A stretch of DNA of 64,000 nt, taken from assembly GCF_002005305.1 (NCBI RefSeq), contig NZ_CP014782.1:558001-622000 (forward strand), written 5' to 3'. The notes beneath the pieces were generated by a model. The model worked only from the letters and a program-made list of their open reading frames with translations. It was not told the DNA's origin and ran no database searches. Position numbers and translations under genes: made by a program. Below, piece by piece: positions 43,484-52,677 of this stretch. The DNA is from Shewanella psychrophila. GTDB lineage: Bacteria > Pseudomonadota > Gammaproteobacteria > Enterobacterales > Shewanellaceae. Positions within the stretch are counted from its first letter, which is position 1. Each line of letters starts with the position of its first letter.

Positions 43484-43855
43484 TTAGAAACCGCGAGGTA
43501 GCTGACCTTTGCCTGCAAGTTTTTCTCGCCATAACTCTTTTGGCGTTTTACCACCTTTAGACCCTGTGGCTTTAATTGATTTTGCAGCCGCTTTTTTTGC
43601 GGGTGTTTTTTTAGCTGCAGCCTTTGGCTTTGCTGTTTTAGAGGTCGGCTTAGCTTTGGTTTGCACCACTTTAGCAGAAGCTTCACTGCCACCTAGATCG
43701 GTAAGCATAGTTTCGAGATCGCTAAAGCGTAATGACTTACCGCCATCGATTTTGTACCAGCTTCCTTTTTGTTCAATCGTTACAGCCGAACCTTGCTTTG
43801 CAGCGAGAGCAGACTCTAATGCGCTGATAACCTCTTCTTTGGTCAGTTTTGACAT
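43484..43855 (-). CDS. Conserved protein with histone H1-like Lys/Ala tail
   Basis: 123 residues. The N-terminal 55 form a small domain (LTKEEVISALESALAAKQGS, SWYKIDGGKSLRFSDLE). A low-complexity basic tail follows (KAKPTSKTAKPKAAAKKTPA, then KKAAAKSIKATG), then a conserved end ELWREKLAGKGQLPRGF. The tail resembles bacterial histone H1-like and AlgP-type proteins and could bind DNA or RNA. Function unknown. Repeated AAG/GCN codons make indels here likely in evolution. Confidence 0.75.
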   Translation of the reverse strand: MSKLTKEEVISALESALAAKQGSAVTIEQKGSWYKIDGGKSLRFSDLETMLTDLGGSEASAKVVQTKAKPTSKTAKPKAAAKKTPAKKAAAKSIKATGSKGGKTPKELWREKLAGKGQLPRGF

Positions 43856-44132
43856 AGTAATAACCTATTTATTTTTTAATGTTAACTTGAAGGTTTGGCT
43901 TAATTTTATAGGCTAAACGAGTAAAATGTCCAATTTTCACTGAAAATCGCGTGTATTTGCTGGTTTTTACGGCTTATTTTCAGATGATTGATCATTAACT
44001 TGATTTTAAAGGAGTTAATTAAAGGTACTGGAAATGTCGTCTAGGTGTTTTTTTGAAGTGTGAGTGGGTTAAACCTGTGCCGGGTTTAGTTGATGGGTTA
44101 CACTTAAACAGCATTTTTATAAGGACGACCCG

Positions 44133-44885
44133 ATGACACGTAACGAATTAACTGAATATCTCTCAGAGTTTTTGCAAGTAGGTAAGTTTAAAGATTATGC
44201 GCCTAACGGTCTGCAAGTTGAGGGGCGAACGGAGATAAAGAAAATTGTTACAGGGGTTACGGCCTGCCAGGCTTTAATCGATAAGGCCATCGCACTCAAT
44301 GCAGATGCGCTGCTAGTGCACCACGGATTCTTCTGGAAAGGAGAGAGAGAAGTGATAACTGGCATGAAGCAGAGGCGTATAAAAGCACTGCTGACCCATG
44401 ACATTAATCTTTTTGGTTACCATCTTCCCCTAGATGCACACCCCATGCTAGGCAATAATGCCGAGCTGGGACGAAAGTTAGAGATATCTAACGCCGAGTC
44501 AGTCGAAGGGATTGCTCAGGGGCTCATTTGGCAAGGACGTCTAGATACGCCGCTTCCTGCAGGTGTTTTTGCTAAATTTATTAGTGATGTGCTTAACAGA
44601 GAGGCACTGCATATTGGCGATACAACTGCTGAAATACAGAGTATTGCCTGGTGTACTGGCGGGGCTCAGGATTATATTGACGATGCGGCGAGCTTAGGCG
44701 TCGATGCTTTTATCAGTGGTGAAGTGTCGGAGCGTACCTTTCACAGTGCCCTCGAGTTAGGCATACATTACTTTGCGGCGGGTCATCATGCGACGGAAAG
44801 ATATGGTATCCAGGCCTTAGGTGAGCACTTGGCCCGTGAGTTTGATATCGAACACGAGTTCGTAGACATCGACAATCCTGTTTAG
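44133..44885 (+). CDS. Nif3-like dinuclear metal centre protein
   Basis: 250 residues of the NIF3/YbgI family, a hexameric ring with a two-metal site. Ligand motifs are ADALLVHHGFFWKGE and GHHATERYGIQALGEHL. Other motifs: NGLQVEGR and HIDLFGYHLPLDAH-like INLFGYHLPLDAHP. GTP cyclohydrolase-like and regulatory roles have been proposed, none proved. Single gene with a good start after ATAAGGACGACCCG. Confidence 0.93.
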   Translation: MTRNELTEYLSEFLQVGKFKDYAPNGLQVEGRTEIKKIVTGVTACQALIDKAIALNADALLVHHGFFWKGEREVITGMKQRRIKALLTHDINLFGYHLPLDAHPMLGNNAELGRKLEISNAESVEGIAQGLIWQGRLDTPLPAGVFAKFISDVLNREALHIGDTTAEIQSIAWCTGGAQDYIDDAASLGVDAFISGEVSERTFHSALELGIHYFAAGHHATERYGIQALGEHLAREFDIEHEFVDIDNPV

Positions 44886-44944
44886 GTTAATCTATCTCGG
44901 GTTAAAGAACGAAGCAGTCGCAGATGGACTGCTTCTTATGCCAA

Positions 44945-46123
44945 CTAATCGGCGTGAATACTTGTCTTTTGCTTCAAGGCAATTTGAGCTTTTTGCTGAA
45001 TTACGCTATGCCAGAAACTTGCCCCTAACTTAGCGATGACTCTCGACTCGCCATTGAGTAACATGGCCATGCCAACTTTAAGCCGAGGAGAATAGGCTAC
45101 TTCGGCGACATAACCTGCCACCCAGCCTGCATGATATATTAATTTTTCTCCTTCGAAATCATACACACGCCAACCTTTGCCGTAATGAGCATCATGAAGG
45201 TAAGCTTTCCATTCCCGGCGGCGTAACTCTTTGCTCGTGCGCACTCCTGGAGTTTGAATATCCGACAACAAACTTAGGGATAGTACATCTGGGTTATTTC
45301 CTAGGTTTGCGATTAACCATTTTGAAAGGTCGGTAATACTCGCATTCACGCCTGCAGCAGGCTCAACCTGATAGTAGTTAGGCTTTACCTTGACCTTTTT
45401 GAAACCCGAACGAGTTTTGATATGTGGACTGGCCCGATTGTCTGTCGCCATAAAGTTATCTATACCAATGGAGGCGGTATTCATATGTAGGGGCTCAAAG
45501 ATACGCTTTTCTACCAAATTAGCGTAACTGTCGCCGGTTTGCTGCTCGATCACTGGCTGAATAAAAGAAAATGCAATATTCTGGTAGCTATAACAAGTGC
45601 CTGGTGAGCACATGGGGGTTAACTTTTTGAACTTTGGAATGATCTTCTCGAGTTTACCGTTGGCATTGAGAATATTGTCATAACTGTTCGGCATCAGACC
45701 AGTGCTTTGTCCTATGAGGTGGCCGAGCTTAACTTGCTGACTGGCTTGTGGGTTGGCGAGGTGAAATTCGGGCATATATTTTCGTAGTGGCTCATTCCAT
45801 TCAAACTTATGTTCATGAACCAACATGGTCGCTAAGGTGCCTGCGAAGGTTTTTGATACTGAGGCGAGTCTGAATACTGTGTCTGAATTAACATTGAGAC
45901 TACCGCCTTTCTTTCGCTTGCCATAGGTGCTCATTTTTATAATTTTATCATTGTCGATAATAACGAAGGCACCGCCCGGTACCTTGTTTTTCTTTAATTG
46001 AGCATGAAACTGCGATTTAAAGCTATCACTGATAGCCTGATAGTCAGACTGGGCAAAGCTTGTGGCAGAGAAAATTAAGCTGGCAAGGGGAAGAGTAAGT
46101 AAAGAGAAAGACCAGTTGGACAT
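44945..46123 (-). CDS. Secreted serine hydrolase, beta-lactamase class C-like
   Basis: 392 residues with a signal peptide ending TSFA-QSDYQ. Active-site SxxK in LASVSKTFAGTL and YxN in CYSYQNIAF place it in the penicillin-binding/class C beta-lactamase/esterase group (Pfam Beta-lactamase). The family KTG-like third motif is replaced by a region near GEKLIYHAGWVAGYVAEVAY, where HxG takes its place, as often in DD-peptidases and esterases. It is probably a peptidase or esterase, not a resistance enzyme; this is inference. Confidence 0.88.
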   Translation of the reverse strand: MSNWSFSLLTLPLASLIFSATSFAQSDYQAISDSFKSQFHAQLKKNKVPGGAFVIIDNDKIIKMSTYGKRKKGGSLNVNSDTVFRLASVSKTFAGTLATMLVHEHKFEWNEPLRKYMPEFHLANPQASQQVKLGHLIGQSTGLMPNSYDNILNANGKLEKIIPKFKKLTPMCSPGTCYSYQNIAFSFIQPVIEQQTGDSYANLVEKRIFEPLHMNTASIGIDNFMATDNRASPHIKTRSGFKKVKVKPNYYQVEPAAGVNASITDLSKWLIANLGNNPDVLSLSLLSDIQTPGVRTSKELRRREWKAYLHDAHYGKGWRVYDFEGEKLIYHAGWVAGYVAEVAYSPRLKVGMAMLLNGESRVIAKLGASFWHSVIQQKAQIALKQKTSIHAD

Positions 46124-46421
46124 GACGAAGAAATCCCAAAATAAAATCTAAAGAAACAATAGGCGAGATAATCGATCATGTTAGCAATAAATGAGGCTAA
46201 CAAAAAACAGTCAATTGACATTAGTGGGTATTAATGAATCTTTTGCGTGAAAAACAAACGTTATAGCAATAATTAATCCACTGAAATCAGTATTAATCAG
46301 CTGAGGGTTGAGCAAACCTGTTATAGAATAATCAGTGTTATGACAAGAATAACGAGATTGGCTTGTGACTTTGTAGCTATGTGATTATTCTGGTGTATTC
46401 CTTAGATGATAAGTCCTCGAT
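46124..46421. promoter_or_regulatory. Divergent intergenic region, serine hydrolase / S51 peptidase
   Basis: 298 bp, AT-rich, holding promoters for both directions. No operator, RNA gene or repeat was recognised. Confidence 0.35.
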
Positions 46422-47063
46422 ATGAAGTTGGCATTGGTTAGTGATCCGAATACCGAAAAGGGTCTTGCAGGGATAAAATATGTGCTGGATGCAATGGGAT
46501 CAAGCTCGAAGCGCATAGGTTATATCGCCTCACAGCCTGACTCAGCCAGAGATTACTATTTACCTACTCAGCAAATGTACAGCAAGCTAGGTGATAGACT
46601 CGATTGCTACTTAGAGTTGGAAGAGGGCTTCAATGAAGCCAGCTTAAAACAGTTACTAGATTGTGATGCGATTCACTTATCCGGAGGTGATACCTATCGT
46701 TTTCTCAAGTGGCTTAAATATCGGGATTTACTCCCTGTCCTTCATCAGTATGTAACTCATGGTGGCGCACTTATTGGCATCAGTGCTGGGGCGATGATCA
46801 TGACGCCCTCAATCGATACTGCGATTTTGTGTGGTGATAAAAACCTGGTGGGCTTACGGGATCTGTCAGGCTTATCTCTGGTGCCTTTTCATTTCGTTCC
46901 TCATGTATCATTAGTTGAAAAAACTTCGAATATGGCAAGAGAATTAGCGGCAATCTCTGCTGATTTGTTACAAGTCTATTTTTGTGGTGATAACTCCAGC
47001 CTAGTCATTCTCGATGAAGATATCGTCGAGCTAGGTGAGCCATTCCCTTGGGTAATAAACTAG
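46422..47063 (+). CDS. Peptidase S51 (PepE-like) family protein
   Basis: 213 residues with the type 1 glutamine amidotransferase-like fold of dipeptidase E and cyanophycinase. The nucleophile is Ser in GALIGISAGAMIM, and the preceding HLSGGDTYRFLKWL corresponds to the family GGGNTF loop. No signal peptide, so it is cytoplasmic. Substrate (Asp-X dipeptides in PepE) not certain. A terminator follows. Confidence 0.82.
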   Translation: MKLALVSDPNTEKGLAGIKYVLDAMGSSSKRIGYIASQPDSARDYYLPTQQMYSKLGDRLDCYLELEEGFNEASLKQLLDCDAIHLSGGDTYRFLKWLKYRDLLPVLHQYVTHGGALIGISAGAMIMTPSIDTAILCGDKNLVGLRDLSGLSLVPFHFVPHVSLVEKTSNMARELAAISADLLQVYFCGDNSSLVILDEDIVELGEPFPWVIN

Positions 47064-47076
47064 TTCAAGTTGACAT

Positions 47077-47101
47077 AAAAAACCGCCAAAATAGCGGTTT
47101 T
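47077..47101. terminator. Terminator between S51 peptidase and metC
   Basis: AAAACCGC-CAAAATA-GCGGTTTT, perfect 8-bp stem with A- and T-tracts. Confidence 0.85.
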
Positions 47102-47146
47102 GTATGGAGGAATGATATGCTGTAGAGCATATTAAATTTCGATGTG

Positions 47147-48325
47147 TTAGCGGGTTAGTTCAGCGTTAAACCGTTCAAAACCAGCTTCGAGATCTGCGAT
47201 TAAATCATCCGCATTTTCCAGACCGATATGTAGCCGAATAAGAGGTTTACTACTATCCCAGCTGGTGACAGTTCTGATTTTGTCGATACCGAATACGCCT
47301 AAGATAAGACTCTCGAATCCACCCCATGAGAAGCCCATCTTGAAGTGATCCATGTTCTCTACAAAAGCGGTAACTGATTTGAGATTTCCCTCTTTTAATA
47401 CGAAAGAGAACAGGCCGTTGGAGCCACTGAAATCACGTTTAAAAAACTCATGACCGGGACAAGTCTCGAAAGCCGGGTGTCTTAAGTGATCCACTTCCGG
47501 GCGAGTCGCTAACCAGTTTGCCACTTTTAAGGCATTCTGTTCATGCTGTTGCATACGAACACCAAGGGTTCTCAACCCTCGGCTGGCGAGATAGACATCA
47601 TCTGGGGAGGTGCATTGCCCCATAAGGTAGCTATTCTCCCTAAGTTGCTCCCAGTGGGTATCAATCGATGTTGCTGTGCCTAACATTACATCTGAGTGGC
47701 CAACAATATATTTAGTCGCCGCTTGAATGGAAATATCCACGCCCATATCGAAAGGGCGTGAATTTATCGGTGAGGCCCAGGTGTTATCCAACATAACAAT
47801 GAGGCCGTGCTGATGTGCTATTGCGCTCAGGGTTGGAACATCCTGAATTTCCATGGTGACTGAGCCTGGCGATTCTAAGAATAAGACTTTTGTATTGGGT
47901 TTGATAAGCTCGGCGATACCTTCGCCTATCATGGGATCATAATACGTCGTCTCTATGCCAAAACCTGCGAGCAACTTGTTGCACAGATCCCGGGTTGGCT
48001 CATAGGCACTGTCGACCATCAACAAGTGATCGCCGCTTTTTAAAAATGATAATAGGGCACCGCTGATAGCAGCTGAGCCAGATGGATACAGCGCTGTACC
48101 GCTGCCACCCTCGAGTTCGGCGATAGCCGCCTGAAAAGCAAAGTGGGTAGGGCCACCACGTCTGCCATAAAACATCTCACCATTAGCACGGTTTTTTGTG
48201 GCAAAACGCATCTCTTCCATAGTATCGAAGACCATAGTCGATGCTCGAAATACGGGGGGATTGATCACGCCCTTGGTCCATTTTTTGTCACGTCCAACAC
48301 TGATGATCTGGGTTTCTTTTTTCAT
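47147..48325 (-). CDS. metC: Cystathionine beta-lyase
   Basis: PLP enzyme cleaving cystathionine to homocysteine, pyruvate and ammonia in methionine synthesis (392 aa). The PLP lysine lies in IQAATKYIVGHSDVMLG; other family features are YGRRGGPTHFAFQ and MLDNTWASP. The length and the C-terminal MGFSWGGFESLILG fit MetC better than gamma-synthase MetB. The start at ATG 48325 is preferred over the frame start at 48373 because AGGAAGT precedes it at normal spacing and the 16 additional residues are not family-like. Confidence 0.9.
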   Translation of the reverse strand: MKKETQIISVGRDKKWTKGVINPPVFRASTMVFDTMEEMRFATKNRANGEMFYGRRGGPTHFAFQAAIAELEGGSGTALYPSGSAAISGALLSFLKSGDHLLMVDSAYEPTRDLCNKLLAGFGIETTYYDPMIGEGIAELIKPNTKVLFLESPGSVTMEIQDVPTLSAIAHQHGLIVMLDNTWASPINSRPFDMGVDISIQAATKYIVGHSDVMLGTATSIDTHWEQLRENSYLMGQCTSPDDVYLASRGLRTLGVRMQQHEQNALKVANWLATRPEVDHLRHPAFETCPGHEFFKRDFSGSNGLFSFVLKEGNLKSVTAFVENMDHFKMGFSWGGFESLILGVFGIDKIRTVTSWDSSKPLIRLHIGLENADDLIADLEAGFERFNAELTR

Positions 48326-48477
48326 AGGGCATACTTCCTGGAGCGAATAGGAGAAATAATGGCTTTTAGCCATCTTAACATCTAAATGGCTAAATAGGAG
48401 CGTGAGTGCCGTATACTCTTATCTGGTTTCTAAATCACTTAAGTAAATTAACTAAAATTCAGTTGGTTATGATAGTT

Positions 48478-50874
48478 TTAGTCTTTTATATAAGGTAGTG
48501 AAACCAAAATTTCGACCCCTGATTTATCTCGAACGGCACTTTCGCTGCCTTTTTTGTTCGGAGCTTGTAGATCCCTTGCCTTGATGGAACCGCGGTGGAA
48601 GTCAGTGATAAGCCGGGCGATATAGAGACCGAGACCTAAATGAGGCTTGTCTTGGGCCTTTTGTTGTCGAACAGAGACCATAGACTCGAAAATTTGCTCT
48701 GCCATTTTTTCAGGTAATAGGGGGCCAAAGTTCGAAATAGTTAGCTCGGCGTGTCTGTGTTTGGCCGTTAGGGTGACAGTAATGGGCGTATTGTCGGTGC
48801 TGAACTCTAACGCGTTGGCAATCAGTTTATCCATGAGTTGAGCGATATACTCGGGCACACCACTCATGGTTAAAGGCTCCTGTGTGACAGAAACCAGAAA
48901 CTCTTTGTTAGGGTAGGTGAGCTGATAGCCTTGCATACATCCTGAAATGACCTTGGAGAGAGGAAATATGTCAACTTCGGCTTGAGATAAACTCTCTTCT
49001 AGGCGTGTGGCTTCGCTCATGTTATTGAGGATCATATTGAGTCTACTAACGCCTTCTTCCGCCCGATCGACGTATTTTCGGGTGTCAGGATCTAACTGTT
49101 GCAGGCTTAGGTGCTCAAGTGATGACCGCACCACGGCCACAGGGGTTCTCAGCTCATGGGATAAGCGTGAAGACATATTCTCAAGGTAGTGAGTGTATTG
49201 ACCCAAGCGACCGACAATGCTGGCAAAACTTCTTGAAAGATCGCCAATTTCATCTCTGACTTCAGAGCCCTGTATTGTTTTTCTGATCCGTCCTTGGCTG
49301 TCTATTGCTTCTTCGGCTTCGTCCCTGAGCTTTCTTATCCTGCTGGATATGCTGGAAGCGAAAAAGAATAGGGCTAAGGTGCCCATGCTCATGATGGTCA
49401 GAATGACGTTAAACAATTTCTCCAGGGCCTTGTTACGCAGGGTACGGATACCATGCGTGGTTTCCTCGGCTATCACTACACCCATGACCTTATCATCAAT
49501 CCAGATAGGGCTGGCCGCAGCCAGGATGACGGCTTTATTATCCGGTGTTAGACGCCAGGTGGACCCTTGCCGACCAGCTAATGCATTCTTGATATGGCTA
49601 CCTTTGAGCACTGTAGAGTCCTGCAGGGAGTCGATAAAGTCTTTAGGAGGTGTGGTTAAGATTTTATAATAGAAACGGTGGAGGTAGTCCCGCTTAAAGT
49701 GACCCCAGAACGAATCATCGGGCGTATCTTGCACTGTGCGGGTCCAGACACTACTACTTGTACGAATGTCACCTGATTTGGCTAATACGCGTCCATGTTT
49801 ATCGACCACCCAAATACGGGAACTGTTATGACTCATTCCTTTGATGATGCTTTCAATTTCCGGAGATGGAACCAGTACTGTGCCTAAGCTTTCCACATCA
49901 TCGATAGCCGATGTACCGACAATCGCATCTAGAATGCGCGTCTTCTTATCGTTTACATCATAGATAGCAAACCCCAGCTTACTGCCGACCATATCCAGTG
50001 GCATGCGTATTTCGACATTGTAACCTACTCGGGTTTTAACCCACTTTCCCTGAATTTTAAGCTCCGGGGTAACAGGCATTCTTTTTTTGGGGTCTTCAGG
50101 CAGTTCATAGGAACTCACCCAACCATCTTCTTGGGTGGCGATGATGTAGCGTTTGAATTTTCCATCGGGTGCCAATGTGGCAATGGCTAGGTGATCATTG
50201 ACATCGATCTTGAGGCTGTTGGTGCCACGATAGATCACACTGGGATCTGTTACTTCAAAGAAGGCGTAGAGGAACCCAGCGTATTTGCCCACCATATGAT
50301 TAAAACTAACGTTTAACGGTGCGTCGGCTAAACGTTTAAAGATTTGATGGTCTTCGCCATAATTGATACTTCTGTGGCGATAGGAGGCCCAGTCATGTAG
50401 CCTGCCGTCGAGTTGAATCGCTCCGGCTAAAGGATAAGCGTAGAGGTCGCGCCCTTGCTCTACCTGTGTAAGAAAGCTGGCTTGTATGTCAAAGAGGCTA
50501 GGGCGTTCATGTAGCGCCGTAGCGAGAGCCTGTGTGGTACCCTCGAGTGTTTTCTCCTGGCCGTATCTCAGGTATTTTTCCATCTCCCATACATATTGAT
50601 AGCCTAACCAGGGCAGACAAAGCAGGAACAGAGATAAAATGGCGACTTTCGATCTTAGGCCTATCGGAGGATGAAATTTCGATAGTTTGTACTTCAGGTT
50701 CATAAAGTGTTCGGTCAGCTTCTTGCTTATTGTAGAGAAGCTAGCCGGGGTTACCTTGATGATTTTAGCCTTTAGCCAGGCCCAATGCTTGCGCATCCTA
50801 TTCTTAGTCTCGCTAACGATGAGGAAAGCATACATAGAGGCTTTAGCTCTGATGTCCAGGAGGCGATATAACAA
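48478..50874 (-). CDS. pdsS: Dedicated sortase system histidine kinase
   Basis: Membrane sensor kinase (798 aa from a TTG at 50874; an internal ATG such as 50703 is possible). First membrane segment VAILSLFLLCLPWLGYQYV near residue 80, then a long periplasmic sensor region (about 100-475), then a second segment VILTIMSMGTLALFFFASSI. A HAMP region follows, then the H box LSHELRTPVAVV with phospho-acceptor His573 and an ATPase domain with LIANALEFS and HLGLGLYIARLI. It matches the kinase always found with proteobacterial class GN sortases. It lies 53 bp after pdsR on the same strand. Ligand unknown. Confidence 0.88.
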   Translation of the reverse strand: MLYRLLDIRAKASMYAFLIVSETKNRMRKHWAWLKAKIIKVTPASFSTISKKLTEHFMNLKYKLSKFHPPIGLRSKVAILSLFLLCLPWLGYQYVWEMEKYLRYGQEKTLEGTTQALATALHERPSLFDIQASFLTQVEQGRDLYAYPLAGAIQLDGRLHDWASYRHRSINYGEDHQIFKRLADAPLNVSFNHMVGKYAGFLYAFFEVTDPSVIYRGTNSLKIDVNDHLAIATLAPDGKFKRYIIATQEDGWVSSYELPEDPKKRMPVTPELKIQGKWVKTRVGYNVEIRMPLDMVGSKLGFAIYDVNDKKTRILDAIVGTSAIDDVESLGTVLVPSPEIESIIKGMSHNSSRIWVVDKHGRVLAKSGDIRTSSSVWTRTVQDTPDDSFWGHFKRDYLHRFYYKILTTPPKDFIDSLQDSTVLKGSHIKNALAGRQGSTWRLTPDNKAVILAAASPIWIDDKVMGVVIAEETTHGIRTLRNKALEKLFNVILTIMSMGTLALFFFASSISSRIRKLRDEAEEAIDSQGRIRKTIQGSEVRDEIGDLSRSFASIVGRLGQYTHYLENMSSRLSHELRTPVAVVRSSLEHLSLQQLDPDTRKYVDRAEEGVSRLNMILNNMSEATRLEESLSQAEVDIFPLSKVISGCMQGYQLTYPNKEFLVSVTQEPLTMSGVPEYIAQLMDKLIANALEFSTDNTPITVTLTAKHRHAELTISNFGPLLPEKMAEQIFESMVSVRQQKAQDKPHLGLGLYIARLITDFHRGSIKARDLQAPNKKGSESAVRDKSGVEILVSLPYIKD

Positions 50875-50927
50875 ATGAGATACTCTTTATTTAAACATTT
50901 TTACTGGCTTTGAACTCTCAGTCTAGC

Positions 50928-51620
50928 TTAGCGCTGAGGGTCCCAACGATATCCCATTCCATAAACGGTATCGATGCAGTCGAAATTTGAGTCGAGGATG
51001 AGGAACTTCTTTCTGATCCTTTTGACATGGGACGTGATGGTGCTGTCATCCACAAAAATCTTAGCTTCCTGCATCAATTCCTGTCTGTTTCTAACATGCC
51101 CTGGACGTTTTGCCAGTGCGTGCACCATCCAGAACTCGGTAACCGTGAGTTCAATATGAGTCTTGTTCCAATACACTTGCATGCGATTGATATCGATAAC
51201 CAGTTTATCTCGCTCTAGTAAGTTTTCATTGGCTATCTCTTTGCCTTGAAGTTCGGAACGACGAAACAGGGCTGCCAGTCTGGCAATTAAGTGGGGGAAG
51301 CTGACATCTTTACTCAAGTAATCATCGGCGCCCAATCTGAGGCCACATACGGTATCAAAATCGCTGTCTCTCGCGGTTAAAAAAATGATTGGTAGGTTAC
51401 TCGACATGGCTCTGAGGGACTGACAAAGGGTAAACCCGCCGTCGATTTCATCTTCGAGTCCGATATCAATGATTGCCAGGTCTGGGAGACGAGTCAAGAA
51501 GGCCTGCATCGCCATCGGACGATTGGCATAGGCTTGAACACTGTAGCCTTGCTGTTGTAATACTTCTTTATAGTTTTCGCGAATGGCGACTTCATCTTCA
51601 ACGATGGCGATGCGTTTCAT
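50928..51620 (-). CDS. pdsR: Dedicated sortase system response regulator
   Basis: 230-residue OmpR/PhoB-family regulator. Receiver domain with acid pocket VEDE, phospho-acceptor Asp52 in LAIIDIGL, and conserved Thr/Lys in FLTARDSD and YLSKDVS. The C-terminal winged helix shows ELTVTEFWMVHALAKRPG and DDSTITSHVKRIRKKF, ending GMGYRWDPQR. It probably controls the divergent pdsO-target-sortase genes and its own operon. Confidence 0.92.
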   Translation of the reverse strand: MKRIAIVEDEVAIRENYKEVLQQQGYSVQAYANRPMAMQAFLTRLPDLAIIDIGLEDEIDGGFTLCQSLRAMSSNLPIIFLTARDSDFDTVCGLRLGADDYLSKDVSFPHLIARLAALFRRSELQGKEIANENLLERDKLVIDINRMQVYWNKTHIELTVTEFWMVHALAKRPGHVRNRQELMQEAKIFVDDSTITSHVKRIRKKFLILDSNFDCIDTVYGMGYRWDPQR

Positions 51621-51911
51621 GATCTTTAACCTTTCAATATTGATTATCGTGATTGTGCTTATCGATAATCGCTCGGCAGCTTACTCTACTACCGGTTAAC
51701 CTTAATTGAGTGTGACTATACAGTAAAACCACAAGGTAAAAAGCTAACTTAAGCGATTGCCTTTTTGTTGCCACAATTGATAGTCGCAATGCCATTTTTT
51801 CTCCCCGTCAAAGTCATCTCTATTCGTTTAAATGTTCATATCGAATTGAAGCGAAGTTACACCTCCGCTCAGAACAGACATATAACGTTAATGACAGTAG
51901 GGAAGAATAAG
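51621..51911. promoter_or_regulatory. Divergent control region of the sortase system
   Basis: 291 bp between pdsR and pdsO. It holds an inverted repeat GATTATCG (51642-51649) and CGATAATC (51663-51670) with a 13-nt spacer, close to the pdsR start. This is a candidate binding site but no more; OmpR-type regulators usually bind direct repeats. The pdsO ribosome site is GGGAAGAATAAG. Confidence 0.45.
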
Positions 51912-52649
51912 ATGAAGAAACAATTGATTGCCGCATTAGTGATGAGTTCATTAACATTTTCCAATATGAGTTATGCGTCGGATACTGAAAATCAAAGAGA
52001 ACACCATGAAGAGCTAATCGGCGTGGGATCAGGGATCGTCCTAGGTGCCGTCGTCGGCGGCCCCATTGGCGCTATCATCGGCGCGTTTACCGGAGGCATT
52101 ATAGGGAAATCGGTTGGCGATGATACTGAGATTGAATCTCAACAGGTAAAATTAAGCGAGCAAGCAACCACCATTAACCAACTCAGTGAAGATAACCAGT
52201 CTCTGGCACTCATCTCTAATCAGTATGAATCGGTACAAGGTGAATTGGCCGAACTTAAGCTGGTAAGGCAGCAAAAATTGACTGAGATGGAACTTGGCTT
52301 AAACATTCAATTTAAGACTGGCTCCTCTCAGTTAGAAACACACTTCCAGCCTCAATTGGATGAATTAGCGAGTGTGTTGGGAATGTCTAATGATCTCAAG
52401 TTAGATCTGACCGGATATGCCGATCGTCGTGGGGAGTCGACCTACAATCAGGCTCTGTCAGAGCAGAGGGTCGCCGAGGTGAAGAGCTATCTGGTAAGTC
52501 AGGGGGTGAGTGAACAAAGATTAACGGCTAGTGCTTACGGTGCCAGTGCTCCGATTACTTCTGAGCAGAGTTTCGAAAATGACTTCTTCGATCGTAGGGT
52601 AACGATTAAGTTTGTATCACAAGACACGGCCATTGCTGCCAACCATTAA
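51912..52649 (+). CDS. pdsO: Sortase system OmpA-family protein
   Basis: 245 residues. Signal peptide MKKQLIAALVMSSLTFSNMS, cleaved near SYA-SDT. A glycine zipper follows (LGAVVGGPIGAIIGAFTGGI), then a coiled coil (QVKLSEQATTINQLSEDNQS). The C terminus is an OmpA peptidoglycan-binding domain (LDLTGYADRRGESTYNQALS, then DRRVTIKF). ATG 51912 is chosen over the frame start at 51765 because only it gives a proper signal peptide. It probably anchors the system between membrane and cell wall. Confidence 0.92.
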   Translation: MKKQLIAALVMSSLTFSNMSYASDTENQREHHEELIGVGSGIVLGAVVGGPIGAIIGAFTGGIIGKSVGDDTEIESQQVKLSEQATTINQLSEDNQSLALISNQYESVQGELAELKLVRQQKLTEMELGLNIQFKTGSSQLETHFQPQLDELASVLGMSNDLKLDLTGYADRRGESTYNQALSEQRVAEVKSYLVSQGVSEQRLTASAYGASAPITSEQSFENDFFDRRVTIKFVSQDTAIAANH

Positions 52650-52677
52650 TCGGTTTTCATAATAAAGGAATATAAAG

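Noticed and set aside
43509..43916. Plus-strand frame opposite the Lys/Ala-rich gene
   Set aside because: Long antisense frames are expected opposite AAG/GCN-rich sequence; no start signal.
51765..51911. 49-residue N-terminal extension of pdsO
   Set aside because: The extension hides the signal peptide that starts at ATG 51912, which has its own ribosome site.
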